A DNA stretch of 64,000 bases from Prionace glauca (taxonomy: Eukaryota > Chordata > Chondrichthyes > Carcharhiniformes > Carcharhinidae): positions 40,278,603 through 40,342,602 of the forward strand of contig CM075760.1 of the NCBI GenBank assembly GCA_037974335.1. The letters run 5' to 3'. Numbering within the stretch: position 1 is the stretch's first letter; the number at the start of each line of letters is the position of its first letter. The position numbers were made by a program, and so were the translations under genes. Positions 10,756-21,439 of the stretch are shown in pieces. The notes beneath the pieces are model-generated. The model was not told the DNA's origin and did no database searches. It worked only from the letters and a program-made list of their open reading frames with translations.

Positions 10756-12049
10756 GGGCAGAAATAGTGGAAATAGTGGGTTTGCTGACGATAATCTTTC
10801 AATACTCCTTGGATATGGGACTGCTGGCAGAGGATATGAGGTTGTTAATTTTCCAGCTGGATTATAAAAAGGAGCGTGGGATAATCCCTGAAAACACTGG
10901 GCAGTCAGTAAGGAGGACGGGAACCTATGTAAGGAATCCGAGAAGGAGGGAGAAAGGACAAAATGTGGGGAGAATGATCCAACTACGTCAATAATCAGGA
11001 ACAAGGTTAAGAGGAAGGAGAACTCAGGAGATGTTATTAATGGAAGTGTTAGAATTCAAAAAGAAACTATAAAAACTAGTATAAAGCCACTTTATCTGAA
11101 TGCTCGTAGTATTCGAAACAAGGTAAGTATGATTTGTTGGCCATTACAGAGGCGTGGTTGCAGGATGGTCACAACTGGGAGTTAAATATCCAGGGGATTC
11201 AGGCTGTTCAAAGGGACCGACAGAAAGGTAAATGAGGTGCTGTACCTGAATTTTAAGAATGATATCAGGGCAGTAGTGATAAATAACATGGGTTTTATGG
11301 AGAAAAGATTGAATCCATTTGTGTGGAGATTAGAAATAGTGAAGAGAAAAGGTCATTGCTAGGCGTAGTCTATATGCTGCCAAATAATGACATCATAGTG
11401 GGGCGAGTATTAAACGAAGAAATAACTGATGCATGTAAAAATGGTACAGCACTTATCATGGGGGACTTTAATCTAAATATCAATTGGTCAAACCAGGTCA
11501 GTCAAGGCAGCCACGAGGAGGCGTTCATAGACTGGATCTGCAATAGCTTCCTTGAACAGTATTCAATGGAACCTACAAGGGAGCAAGCTATCCTAGATCT
11601 GGTCCTGTAAATGAGATGGAATAAAGATGAGATGTAAATAATCTTGCAGTTAGGGATCCTCTTGGAAGAAGTGATCTCATTACGGTTGAATTTAAAATAC
11701 AGATGAAGCATGAGAAGGTTAAATCCAAAACCACTATTTTATTGCTCAAACAAGGAGACGACAAAGGGAAGAGGGAGGAATTGGTGAAGGTAGACTGGGA
11801 ACAAAAACTTTATAGTGGGACAATTGAGGAACAGTGGAGGACTTTCAAAGCGATCTTTCACACTGCTCAGCAAAAGTATATACCAGTGATAAGGAACGAC
11901 TGTAGAAAAAGAGATAATCAGCCATGAATATCTTAGAAATAGAGGGCATCATTATGTTTAAGTCAGAGATAGATGGATTTCTGCTTGGGAAACGGACCAA
12001 AGATTATGGGGTCGGAGTACGAAATTGGGGTCGAGAAATCCCACAGGAG
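10756..12049 (+). mobile_element. CR1-like LINE endonuclease fragment and 3' remnant
   Basis: Pieces of ORF2 endonuclease are readable: 'ctttatctgaatgctcgtag' (LNARSI-like), then 11323-11610 with LLGVVYMLPNN, MGDFNLNINW and AILDLVL, which match [16 protein letters not shown] and AVLDLVL of the full CR1. After about 11935 a short 3'-end remnant follows. The frame is broken and the RT domain is absent. Confidence 0.7.
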
Positions 12050-12560
12050 CGGCATTATGGCACAATGATTACCACTGCTGCCCCATAGCGCCAGGGACCC
12101 GGTTCGATTTCAGCCTCGGGTGAATGTGTGGAGTCTGCACGTTCTCCCCGTGTCTGTGTGGGTCTCCTCCGGATGTTCCTGTTTCCTCCCACAGTCCAAC
12201 CATACGCGGGTTAGATTGAATGCCCATGACAAATTGACCCTAGTGTCAGGGGGATGGCATGGTAAATATGTGGCGTTACAGTAATGGGCCTGAGTGGGAT
12301 TGAATCACAGAATACAATCCCTAGAGTGCAGGAGGAGGACATTTGACCCATCGAGCCTGCACCGACAACAACCCCACCCAGGTTCTGTGCTGTCCCCGCA
12401 ACCCCACACTTTTACCTTCTAATCCCCCTGACATTAAGGAGCAATTTACCGTGGCTAATCAACCCAATCAACATCCTTGCAGTATTCGGTTAAGAATTGT
12501 GGCCGGTTCAGACTAGATGGGCCGGATGGCCTCCTTGTGCACTGTAGGGATTCTCTGATT
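12050..12560 (+). mobile_element. tRNA-derived SINE with a second SINE piece inside it
   Basis: A plus-strand SINE head and body (12055-12300; 'gacccggttcgatttcagcc', 'gtttcctcccacagtcc') is followed by an antisense SINE piece (12303-12480; 'cccatcgagcctgcaccgac'). The plus-strand tail then resumes ('gatgggccggatggcctcc', 12515). I read this as one SINE inserted into another. Confidence 0.65.
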
Positions 12561-12835
12561 CTGCGGGGATTTTAAACATATCGGCCATGATTGAATGGTG
12601 GAATGGACACGAATGGGCCGAATGGTTTAATTCTGCTCCTATCTCTTATGGCCTTGTCAGTGAAGCTGATTCTTCCCTCTCACCACACACTGTACCCCTC
12701 AGTCACTGAGTCTCAGATATGTAATAGTGAAGGTCAAAGAGCTTCAGCTGATCACTGAAACTCATTGAAACCTTATCTCAATCTATGACGGGTAGATTGT
12801 AAATTGTTGATTGGACGGGAACTTTGAGATCAGAA

Positions 12836-12845
12836 AGTGACGTTA
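12836..12845 (+). promoter_or_regulatory. TCR V promoter decamer-like (CRE-like) element
   Basis: AGTGACGTTA matches 9 of 10 positions of the AGTGAYRTCA decamer described in TCR V promoters. It lies about 70 bp upstream of the V1 leader ATG, a plausible promoter distance. Single short motif, so moderate confidence. Confidence 0.4.
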
Positions 12846-12915
12846 AAATCAGATTCTGTTCCGGCAGTGCTTGGAGTTTTAAAGGTTAGTCACAGCCCCG
12901 GGCTCTGCAGCCGCC

Positions 12916-13483
12916 ATGGAGTTCCTCACTGTCTGCATTGTGTTCGGGCTGTTTCTTATCAAGAAGGATGACTCCAATCTGGTTAAATGTTATCGCGATC
13001 TGCACCTTTAGCTCTGCTTCTCCCCAGTGGTGGTTCTTGACCCTGCTGTGTATTTCCACCGTCATTTGTTTTTATTTCATAACTCCAGCTATGTCGCGGT
13101 GAATATAAAGTGTTAATATTATTTCAGCACCACGTCCAACACTTACATTTTTTTCTTCTTCTTGAACACGTTACAGATCCGAGTGGTGGAGATTTTGTTT
13201 CTCAGCCGCAGTCTTTAGAGGGGAGAGAAGGTGAAACGGTGACTATCCGATGTACCTACAGCACTACAGCAAGCAACTATTTCTTATATTGGTACAGACA
13301 GCAGCCACGGAAGGATTTGCAGTTCATTATATGGAAAAGATCGTGGGATACACAAGAAGAGAGAGGGGAAGGTTTTGGACCCAATTTCTCTGCTGATCTC
13401 CAGACCTCGGCTAAATTAACTACTTTAACCATCTCGAGCCTGCAGCTGATTGACTCTGGCCGCTATTACTGCGCTTTCAGACT
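12916..13483 (+). CDS. V1: TCR variable segment (TRAV/TRDV-like)
   Basis: This is a TCR V gene segment, which supplies the antigen-binding variable domain after V(D)J joining. The V exon starts at 13177 after 'cacgttacag' and ends at 13483 at the RSS (307 nt). Frame: PSGGDFVSQPQSLEG, C23 in TIRCTY, LYWYRQQP, then SGRYYCAFR with C104 eight codons before the RSS. The exon is open throughout. A leader ATG at 12916 lies in a strong start context (gccgccatgg) and encodes a hydrophobic stretch (MEFLTVCIVFGLFLI). No convincing donor follows, however: after 46 nt, where other leaders here splice, the sequence is AAGAAG, and the only phase-1 GT is a weak GTTATC at 12989. The leader may therefore be splice-defective. 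CAF endings are typical of delta-type V segments. Confidence 0.8.
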
Positions 13484-13522
13484 CACAGTGATAGAAATCA
13501 GTCTCAGCCCCGTACAAAAACT
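13484..13522 (+). promoter_or_regulatory. V1 23-bp recombination signal
   Basis: Heptamer CACAGTG (13484-13490), spacer of exactly 23 bp, nonamer ACAAAAACT (13514-13522). This is near-consensus for V-side RAG cleavage. Confidence 0.93.
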
Positions 13523-14014
13523 GCTTTACAGCTAACATTGGGTGCTCCAGTCTGTTGCGGTTTGTGTGGAGAATCGCAGAAAGTAACAGTCAGATTGAGC
13601 AGCGGCGCTGTCAGCCGCTCAGACACAACCCAGAGGAAACCACATTAACCTCAGATCAAACTGTCACCCAATTCAATCCGGGATCGGCTGAGACAACACA
13701 CAGCAGGGCTTTTATGATGCTATGAATTTGAAAGGGTGGATACTGAGATACTATTGTCCCTGATCTGGGAATCTGAAGCACAGGGAACACAATCTCAGGA
13801 TAAGGTGCTGATGATTTAGGACTGTGATGAGGAGAAATTGCTTCACTCGAAGGCTGGTGAATATCCGGAATGAATGGAAGCAAGGATATGGAATTGGAAC
13901 AAATGGTCAGCCTCAAGTTCGTGTTTCAATTGCATTTTTTAAAAAGTTTATTGGTGTAATGGAACATATATTGTTAAATTTGATATGTTTGAAATCAAAA
14001 GTCATTAAATAATG
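13523..14014. other. no recognised feature
   Basis: This is sequence downstream of V1. I see no gene, J segment or clear repeat. Confidence 0.4.
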
Positions 14015-14218
14015 TTGGTAATACCAGATAACAGTCCAGCTGGTAACAATTGAGAGTTTTTTTTATTGGCACCCACGGACCCATTGCCAACTGGCCACTG
14101 TTTACCCGTGAATGCTGACGGTGAGAAAATAGTGAAATCCCGTCTCTGGGTGGTCTTGAACCACCAACCTTTCGGTTCATAGCCGAACGCGCTGACCCAT
14201 TGCGCCACAGCGACTAAG
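14015..14218 (-). mobile_element. SINE-like repeat with tRNA head, different family
   Basis: On the reverse strand (from 14218) a tRNA-like cloverleaf sequence is visible: 'gtggcgcaatgggtcagcgc' D-arm/A box, an anticodon-like stem TTCGG-loop-CCGAA, and a B box (GGTGGTTCAAGACCACC). It continues into a non-tRNA body and an A-rich end near 14060. The head resembles Arg/Ile-type tRNAs. It differs from the HE1-like SINE and may be a lone retroposed tRNA-like copy. Confidence 0.55.
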
Positions 14219-15170
14219 ACAGTAGCTGTTAAATGCATTCTAACTTAGTATGTCACTGACCATAATTCTATTTCTGTAAAACCTATTCCAGAACTGCAGC
14301 ATGACCGCACTGTTTACAATTCCACACAGGTCTCTTTATTTCCGTTGATCCCGCAGCACTGCTGCAGTGTGTTGGTTATTCCCTTTCTCCTATGAACGGG
14401 CAGGTAAAATGAATCTATCTGTCATCACAGGGAGGAATTCAACGGGAGGCAAGGGAACTGACCACCATTTTTATTATGGGATTGAAACATTCAGGCGCAT
14501 AAATCCGGCCCGTTACAGGAAAGTCCAGTAGATCCGCACTGAGACTCGATTCCCTCATCTGTCTGAATGGTTTTTCCTGTTTCTTACTGATGGAAAACGA
14601 TTTTAAAAATCGTCTGTGAAATGTGCGCCATTTCCCCTAGTTCATTAACAGTATCACTAGTTTCTGTCTTTTTCAGCACACACTGCTATCAGATATTTCA
14701 GATGGTGATTAACCACATTAGTCTGCACCTATAAACCCATTAAATTCTGTTGTCGACTGAACTAGATGGCAATATGTTCTCGGCGTCAAAAGCGAACTTT
14801 CCTGTCAGCGCGTCAAAAAATGCGTTTCTTATTTCACCGAGCGCATTTGAGGGTGAAGTCAATGAAATGATAACATGTCTTTAACATCGCGGTTCGGATA
14901 ATGTTGAGCAACAAACTGAAATCAAGCAATTTTCCCTTATTCGGCATGAGAAAGCTTAATGAAATTCCTCGTCACTGTGAATATTTTTTCAGCCATTTCT
15001 CTATTATGAAGGCAAATCTTTTTTAAAAAGTTACAACATCAAATGTGTCTGTCTTTTTCAGCACACGCTACTATTAGACATGTTTTAGATGGTGATTAAC
15101 TAAGTTACCTCCGTCTATAAACTCATTACTGTTGAAAGAAGGAGCTACTATATCTGCACCGTTGCAAAAT
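14219..15170. other. no gene recognised; short internal duplication
   Basis: No open V exon, RNA or LINE is visible. The motif 'gtctttttcagcacac' with 'ttagatggtgattaac' occurs twice (near 14665-14715 and 15048-15100), marking a short local duplication. Confidence 0.35.
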
Positions 15171-15179
15171 AGGAATATC

Positions 15180-15330
15180 ATTGTACAAAGAAAATTACAG
15201 CATAGAAACAGGCCCTTCGGCCCTCCCGCTCTGCACCGGCCATGCCGCCCGACTGAAGTAAACCTTTCCAGGGACCATATCCCTCTATTTCCACCCTGTT
15301 CACGTAAATTATAACCTAACCTAAATTATA
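15180..15330 (-). mobile_element. older antisense CR1, 3' piece (split by a younger CR1)
   Basis: 'aaacaggcccttcggccctc' and 'gggaccatatccctctatttcc' are the antisense 3' end of a CR1. The rest of the same copy resumes at 19379, on the far side of the full-length element, which shows nested insertion. Confidence 0.7.
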
Positions 15331-15390
15331 AGTGTGGGTAAGTTTTCTTTTTAATATTTTTTATTTTTTCTGCTGGTAATTGTTTCAGGG

Positions 15391-16311
15391 ATGGCAGTTC
15401 AGGCAATGTGCTGCATCTCCTGTGGGATGTATGTGGTGAGGGACTCCAGTAGTGTTTCAGGGGATTTTACTTGTAAGAAGTGTGTTAGATTGCAGCTTTT
15501 GGAGGAGCGTGTAAAGGAGTTGGAGGTGGAAGTAGAGGAGCTCCGCAAAATTCGGGATGCAGAGGTGGACATTCATAGGAGTTATAAAGAGTTAGTCACT
15601 CCTAGAAACCAGTCTTGGGTGACTGCCACGAGGAGAGGAAAGAAGAATGTGGTGGGACAATCCCCTGGGGCTGTTCCCCTCCAAAATAGGTTTTCGGTCC
15701 TGGAGGCTACAGTTGAGGAGGAATCAGCTGGGGATAGCCAAAGGGAGCAGGTCTCTGGGGGTGAGCCTATTGGGAAACCTCAGGTGATTAAGGGTAAGAG
15801 ATTGGGACTCGTGATTGGGGACTCCACAGTTAAGGGGACGGATAGGAGAGTCGGAGGTAAGGGTAGGGACTCAGGGTTGGTGTGTTGCTTACCTGGGGCT
15901 GGGGTCCGGGATGTATCGGACAGGGTATTCAGGACTCTTAGGGGAGAGGGAGATCAACCCCAAGTTATAGTTCATGTGGGGACACATGACATAGGGAGAT
16001 TAAGGGAAGGGGATATTAAGCAAAGATTTATGGAGTTGGGGTGGAAACTAAAGGCTAAGTCTGGAAGAGTAGTTATATCCGGACTTTTGCCTGTGCCACG
16101 GGATAGTTTAGAGAGGAATAGAGAGAGGGAAAGTTTGAACTCGTGGCTGAGGGGATGGTGCAGGAGGGAGAGGTTCAGGTACTTGAGCAATTGGGGCTCA
16201 TTCTGGGGAAGGTGGGACCTCTATATGAGTGATGGTCTACACCTGAACCAGAGGGGAATCGATATCCTGGGGGGTAAATTTGCAAAGGCTATGCGGGGAG
16301 GTTTAAACTGA
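15391..16311 (+). CDS. CR1 ORF1 protein (Cys motif, coiled coil, esterase-like)
   Basis: A 306-residue open frame. The N-terminus has paired cysteines (CCISCG ... CKKC, residues ~6-31) like the zinc-binding head of CR1 ORF1, then a heptad-rich coiled coil (LEERVKELEVEVEELRK, ~36-54). The C-terminal half is a GDSL/SGNH-esterase-like domain: LVIGDST (block I), HVGTHD (block III, usually GTND) and DGLHLNQRG (Asp-x-x-His of block V). CR1 ORF1 proteins are thought to bind RNA and lipid or membrane surfaces during retrotransposition. ORF2 follows 21 bp after the stop. The Asn of GTND is replaced by His here, so esterase activity is uncertain. Confidence 0.85.
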   Translation: MAVQAMCCISCGMYVVRDSSSVSGDFTCKKCVRLQLLEERVKELEVEVEELRKIRDAEVDIHRSYKELVTPRNQSWVTATRRGKKNVVGQSPGAVPLQNRFSVLEATVEEESAGDSQREQVSGGEPIGKPQVIKGKRLGLVIGDSTVKGTDRRVGGKGRDSGLVCCLPGAGVRDVSDRVFRTLRGEGDQPQVIVHVGTHDIGRLREGDIKQRFMELGWKLKAKSGRVVISGLLPVPRDSLERNRERESLNSWLRGWCRRERFRYLSNWGSFWGRWDLYMSDGLHLNQRGIDILGGKFAKAMRGGLN

Positions 16312-16332
16312 TTTGGAGGGGGGGGTGGGATC

Positions 16333-19299
16333 TTGAGTAGAGGGGGTGAAAGTGAGGGGGGCATAGATGGGGAATGCAAGGTACGGCGTAGTGGGGGTGG
16401 GGCGGAGCAGGGTTTGAAATGCATGTACTTTAATATTTTAAAGGTAGGGGAGGACCGCAGGCAATATGGGAGGGAGGTTAGACAGGGGGTGGAGAAGGGA
16501 AATGCCCAGACTGAGGGGCTGAAGTGTATATATTTTAATGCAAGGAGTATACTAAATAAGGTAGATGAACTTAGGGCGTGGATAGCTGCTTGGGAATGTG
16601 ATGTGGTGGCCATTGCGGAGACTTGGATGTCTCAGGGACAGGACTGGGTACTTCAGGTGCCAGGTTTCAGATGCTTCAGGAAGGACAGGGAGGCTGGCAG
16701 AAGAGGTGGTGGAGTGGCACTGTTAATCAGGGACAGTGTCATGGCTGCAGAGAAAGAGGATGCCGTGGAGGGACTTTCTACAGAGTCTCTGTGGGTGGAA
16801 GTTACGAACAGCAAAGGGTCGAAAACTTTGCTGGGTGTATTCTATAGGCCGCCCAATACTGACAGGGAAGTTGAAGTGCATATAGGGAACCAGATTCTGG
16901 AGAAATGTATTAATAACAGAGTTGTCGTGATGGGAGACTTCAATTTCCCAAACATCGACTGGAATATCCCTAGGGTAAGGGGTTTGGCTGGAGAGGAGTT
17001 TGTTAGGTGTGTTCAGGAAGGTTTCCTGACACAATATGTGGACAAGCCTACGAGGGGAGAGGCTGTACTTGACCTGGTACTGGCGAATGAACCAGGGCAG
17101 GTGATGGATCTCTCGGTAGGAGAGCATCTTGGGAATGGTGACCATAATTCTATCTCCTTCACAATTGCATTGGAACGAGATAGGATCAGGCAGGCTCGGA
17201 AGGTGTTTGTCTGGAGTAAGGGGAGATACGAAGAAGTCAGGAAGTTACTTGGACAAATAAACTGGAAGGAGGCGTTCTTAGGGAAAAGTACCGAAGGAAG
17301 GTGGCGGATATTCAAGGAATGTTTGTCTGGCGCTCTGCATGACAATGTTCCGATGAGACAATGGGGTTTTGGTAGGTCGCGGGAACCGTGGTGCACGAAG
17401 GCTGTGTTGAACCTAGTCAGGAGGAAAAGGAAGGTGTACAAAAGGTTCAGGGAACTAGGAGAGGTTAAGGATCTTGAAGAGTATAAGGACTGTAGAAAGG
17501 AGGTTAAAAGGGAAATTAGGAGAGCCAGAAGGGGTCATGAGAAGACCTTGGCGGGTAAGATTAAGGAAAATCCCAAGGCCTTCTATAAATATGTGAAAGG
17601 TAAAAGGATGAGAAGGGAGAGGATAGGACCTATAAAAGGTGAAGGGGGAAAGGTCTGTGTGGAACCAGAAGAAATGGCGGAGGTGCTTAATGAGGACTTT
17701 GCCTCAGTATTCACAGTGGAAGCTGATCTGGGAGATCTTGCTATGGACTTGCAGCAGATGGAAAAGATTGAGTACGTGGACATTAAGGAGGAGGATGTGT
17801 TAGAACTTTTGAATTCTATCAAAATAGATAAGTCGCCGGGACCAGATGGGATGTACCCCAGGATACTGTGGGAGGCGAGGGAAGTGATTGCAGAGCCCCT
17901 GGCGATGATCTGTGCGTCGTCAATGGAGACGGGAGAGATTCCAGAAGATTGGAGGATTGCAGATGTAGTCCCTATTTTCAAGAAAGGGAACAGAGATAAC
18001 CCGGGAAATTACCGCCCGGTGAGTCTGACCTCAATGGTTGGTAAGCTGATGGAGAGGCTTCTGAGGGACAAGATTTACGAGCATTTGGAGAGGTTTGACA
18101 TGATCAGGAATAGTCAACATGGATTTGTCAAGGGCAGGTCGTGCCTTACGAGCCTAGTTGAGTTCTTCGATAATGTGACTGAACACATTGACGAAGGAAG
18201 TGCCGTGGACGTAGTGTACATGGACTTCAGCAAGGCGTTTGCTAAGGTCCCCCATGCAAGACTTCTTGAGAAGGTGAGAGGGCATGGGATCCAAGGGCCT
18301 TTGGCCTTGTGGATCCAGAACTGGCTTGCCTGCAGAAGGCAGAGAGTGGTTGTGGATGGGTCTTTTTCGGAATGGAGGTCAGTCACCAGTGGGGTGCCCC
18401 AGGGATCTGTTCTGGGACCCTTGCTGTTTGTCATTTTCATAAATGACCTGGATGAGGAAGTGGAGGGATGGGTTAGCAAGTTCGCTGATGACACGAAGGT
18501 CGGTGGTGTTGTGGATGGTCTGGAAGGATGTCAAAAGTTGTAGCAGGACATAGATAGGATGCAGGAATGGGCGAAGAAGTGGCAGATGGACTTCAACGCG
18601 AATAAATGTGTAGTCGTCCATTTCGGCAGAACCAACGGGATGAACGAGTACACTATCAAGGGCAGGAGTCTTAGTAGCGTTGAAGAGCAGAAGGATCTCG
18701 GGGTCCGGGTCCACAGGACTCTTAAATCGGCCTCGCAGGTGGAGGAGGTGGTCAAGAAGGCGTATGGTGTACTGGCCTTCATTAATTGAGGGATTGAGTT
18801 TAGGAGTCGGGAGGTAATGCTGCAACTTTACAGGATTCTTGTCAGGCCTCATTTGGAGTACTGTGCGCAGTTCTGGTCGCCTCACTATAGGAAAGACGTA
18901 GAAGCTATTGAAAGGGTGCAGAGGAGATTTACAAGGATGTTGCCTGGACTGGGAGGCATGCCTTATGAAGATAGGTTGAGGGAGCTGGGACTCTTTTCCC
19001 TAGAGAGGCGAAGGTTGAGAGGCGACCTGATAGAGGTTTATAAAATGTTGAGAGGAATAGATAGGGTGGACTCTCAGAGGCTATTTCCCCGGGTTGAAAT
19101 GGTCGCTACGAGAGGACACAGATTTAAGGTGCGGGGAGGGAAGTACAGAGGTGATGTTAGGGGTAAGTCTTTCACTCAGAGGGTGGTGAGTGAATGGAAT
19201 CGGCTGCCGTCATCGGTGGTGGAGGCGAACTCGCTGGGATCTTTTAAAATACTTCTGGATGAGTATATGGGGTTTAATGGGATTGGGGGTTATAGATAG
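16333..19299 (+). pseudogene. CR1 ORF2: endonuclease-reverse transcriptase, two nonsense codons
   Basis: Continuous frame of 988 codons plus stop, with no frameshift. The APE-type endonuclease has [35 protein letters not shown] and NGDHNSISF. The reverse transcriptase has [63 protein letters not shown] and the catalytic FADDTK. The C-terminal part has LVRPHLEYCAQFWSP and RRLRGDLIEVYK. TAG at 18541-18543 falls where CAG (Gln) is expected just after the RT palm, and TGA at 18787-18789 where CGA (Arg) is expected. Each is one C-to-T change. The copy could not make full ORF2 protein unless these stops are read through. Confidence 0.88.
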
Positions 19300-19378
19300 G
19301 TCTACAGATTGGTGGGGTTGATGTGATCGGCGCAACTCGAGGGCCGAAGGGCCTGTTTGTGCTGTGTTCTATGTTCTA

Positions 19379-20140
19379 ATTGTCAAGACGCCCCTGAGAA
19401 CTCACTACCGTATCCGCTTCCACCACAACCCTCCCCCCGACCCCCCCAGCAGCGAGTTCCAGGCGACTACCACTCTCTGTGTAAAAACGTGCCTCGTACA
19501 TCTCTTTTAACAATTGCCCCTCGCTCCTTAAACCCTCGTAATTGACTCCTCCGTTCTGGGATAAAAAGCTTCCGACATCCATTCTGACCACGCCTCTCAT
19601 AATGTTGTAGGCGTCTATCACGTCGCCCCTCAAACCCTGTCTTCCAATCAGAACAAGCCAAGTTTATCCAACATCTCCTCGGAGCTAATGCACTCCATGC
19701 CAGGCCACATCCTAGTAAATCTTTTCTGTACCGTCTCCAAAGTCTCTACATCCTTCTGGTCGTGTAGCCATCAGAATTGAACACTAGATTCCAACTGTGG
19801 CTCAACTAAGGTTCTACAAAACTGCAACCTGACTTGTCAATATTTAAATTCAAAGCCCCGGTAGATGAAGGCAAGCATGCCATATGCCTTCATGAGTACA
19901 TTCTCCACCTGCGTTGCCACTTTCAGTGACCTGTGTACCTTTACACACAGACGCCTCTGTCTATCAATACTCTTAAGAGTTCTGCTATTTACTGTATATT
20001 TCCTATCTATATTAGACATTCCAAAATGCATTATCTCGTATTTGCCCCTCATTGTTCCCTCAATATTCAGCACTTCTGATTTTAATGAATTAATTTTGAG
20101 GCCCAAGTCAGAGCAAATAATTATCCCCAGGAAATACCAG
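19379..20140 (-). mobile_element. older antisense CR1, remainder
   Basis: It continues the copy whose 3' end is at 15180-15330. On the reverse strand it covers the ORF2 C-terminal region (19600-20106: MHFGMSNIDRKYTVNSR, VHRSLKVATQVENV) with frameshifts. The younger CR1 lies between the two parts. Confidence 0.75.
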
Positions 20141-20365
20141 ATTCAGTTAAGATTGGGCAAGAAAATAGCATGGCCAATCAACCTAACCCACACATCTTTA
20201 GACTATGGGAGGAAAGCGAAGCACCTGGAGGAAACCCACGCAGACAATAGAAGAATGTGCAGACTCCACAAAGTCAGTGACCTGAGCCAGGAATCGAACC
20301 CAGGTCCCTAGAACTGTGAAGCAGCAGTGCTAATCACTGTGGTACTGTGGTGTCGTGCCGCCCCC
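20141..20365 (-). mobile_element. tRNA-derived SINE, antisense
   Basis: The reverse strand carries the tRNA head (from ~20360: 'ggcggcacgac', 'cagtgattagcactgc', B box 'ggttcgattcc') and the body with the 'cacatctttagactatggga' block. It is 3'-truncated at the junction with the older CR1. Confidence 0.75.
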
Positions 20366-20678
20366 TAACCTAATGCTTCAGACACGAGGGTTCATTCACA
20401 TTTTCATGACTCAATCATCTGCTTTAATTTTCATTACATTTTTAGAGAAGTCAATGCGATTCCACAATGGACTTTAAATTTCAAATATAACCAGGTCCGC
20501 TACTTCCATGGAATCGATCTTCCCTTTCATCAAGTACAAGTCTGACGGCAGCTGCACTAAACCCCAATAAAGTTTAAAACATCCAAACAAGTTAATGATG
20601 TCCCTGGAGGCTGACATCGCGTATAAATCTGACAAGTATTGACTGGAATAAACAACGTGTTGAGAGATTCTGTTAGCA

Positions 20679-20748
20679 ATGCACGGAACACCACAAGGAT
20701 TGCAGTATGCCGTTTATTATCCTGTCCTTGCCGCTATCGGAGTTCCAG
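20679..20748 (+). CDS. GPR139-like: GPR139-like receptor gene 1, exon 1
   Basis: The 70-nt exon runs from ATG through MHGTPQGLQYAVYYP to ...AAIGVP plus one base, then a GT donor (GTTAAG, weaker than consensus). It encodes the short extracellular N-terminus and the start of helix 1. Length and phase match exon 1 of receptor gene 2 (35538-35607) exactly. It joins to 24987 to give GVPANLVVIVILSRG. Confidence 0.8.
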
Positions 20749-21439
20749 GTTAAGTATTATGGCGTTATTTTGGGGAATGTGTTGATGTATTGATTGCTCT
20801 TCTAAACGATGTGTCTCTTTCATTATATTTTCCTATCTTCCTCTGCAGTTTTCTTCAAAGCGAATGTCTGGTTGTGTTCTGTCATTAAACTGCTATTTTG
20901 TGTGACTTATCAGACTGTTCACACAGTGTAATTGTAGTTCTGTAGTGTTAGATACGTTGTAAGCATGTTTGAACATTAACTGTGTTATCACAGTGTGACT
21001 TATTTTCCCCAGTGTCTTAGTGGTATTGTGAGTGAATTACCGTAAGGATGACAAGCAGTATATGCAGCCAGCCTACTTATTTATTCAATCTACTAGCACA
21101 ATTACCTTGGCTAGAATAGTACATTGTCATCAAAGTACATGCATTTATATTATGTTAGAGTCGATGATACTGCCATGTAATCGCTACATTATCACGCCAG
21201 TTTACATTAAATGTCAATATGTTACTCACATCCAAGCTCCAGGGAAATAACCAAACTATGATTTCGTTGTGAAAGTACATCCATTGTGATTTGAAAACAT
21301 GTTTTTGACAAATCGTCGCACGTGAAAACGAAGTAATTTTAACTTACTGTGTTGTTAATGCTGCCCTGTGTGAATTATCGGAAGCTTACCCTCGTCATGT
21401 GAGTTAATTGTCACACTGTTCGCACAATATGAAAGTGTG
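20749..21439. other. intron of receptor gene 1, no further feature
   Basis: This is the 5' part of the 4,238-bp intron (20749-24986). I see no other gene or repeat before the CR1 insertion at 21440. Confidence 0.5.

Larger units (their letters stand above)
15331..19378 (+). mobile_element. nearly full-length CR1 LINE
   Basis: An element of about 4.05 kb has a 5' leader, ORF1 (15391-16311), ORF2 (16333-19299, two stops) and a short 3' UTR ending 'gtgttctatgttcta', the octamer-type end of CR1. It interrupts an older antisense CR1. ORF1 is intact and ORF2 lacks frameshifts, so it looks young. It is the best source copy for CR1-driven and SINE mobilisation in the window. Confidence 0.88.

Noticed and set aside
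16723-17981. Open frames antisense to the CR1 ORF2
   Set aside because: They are shadows of a well-supported endonuclease-RT frame.
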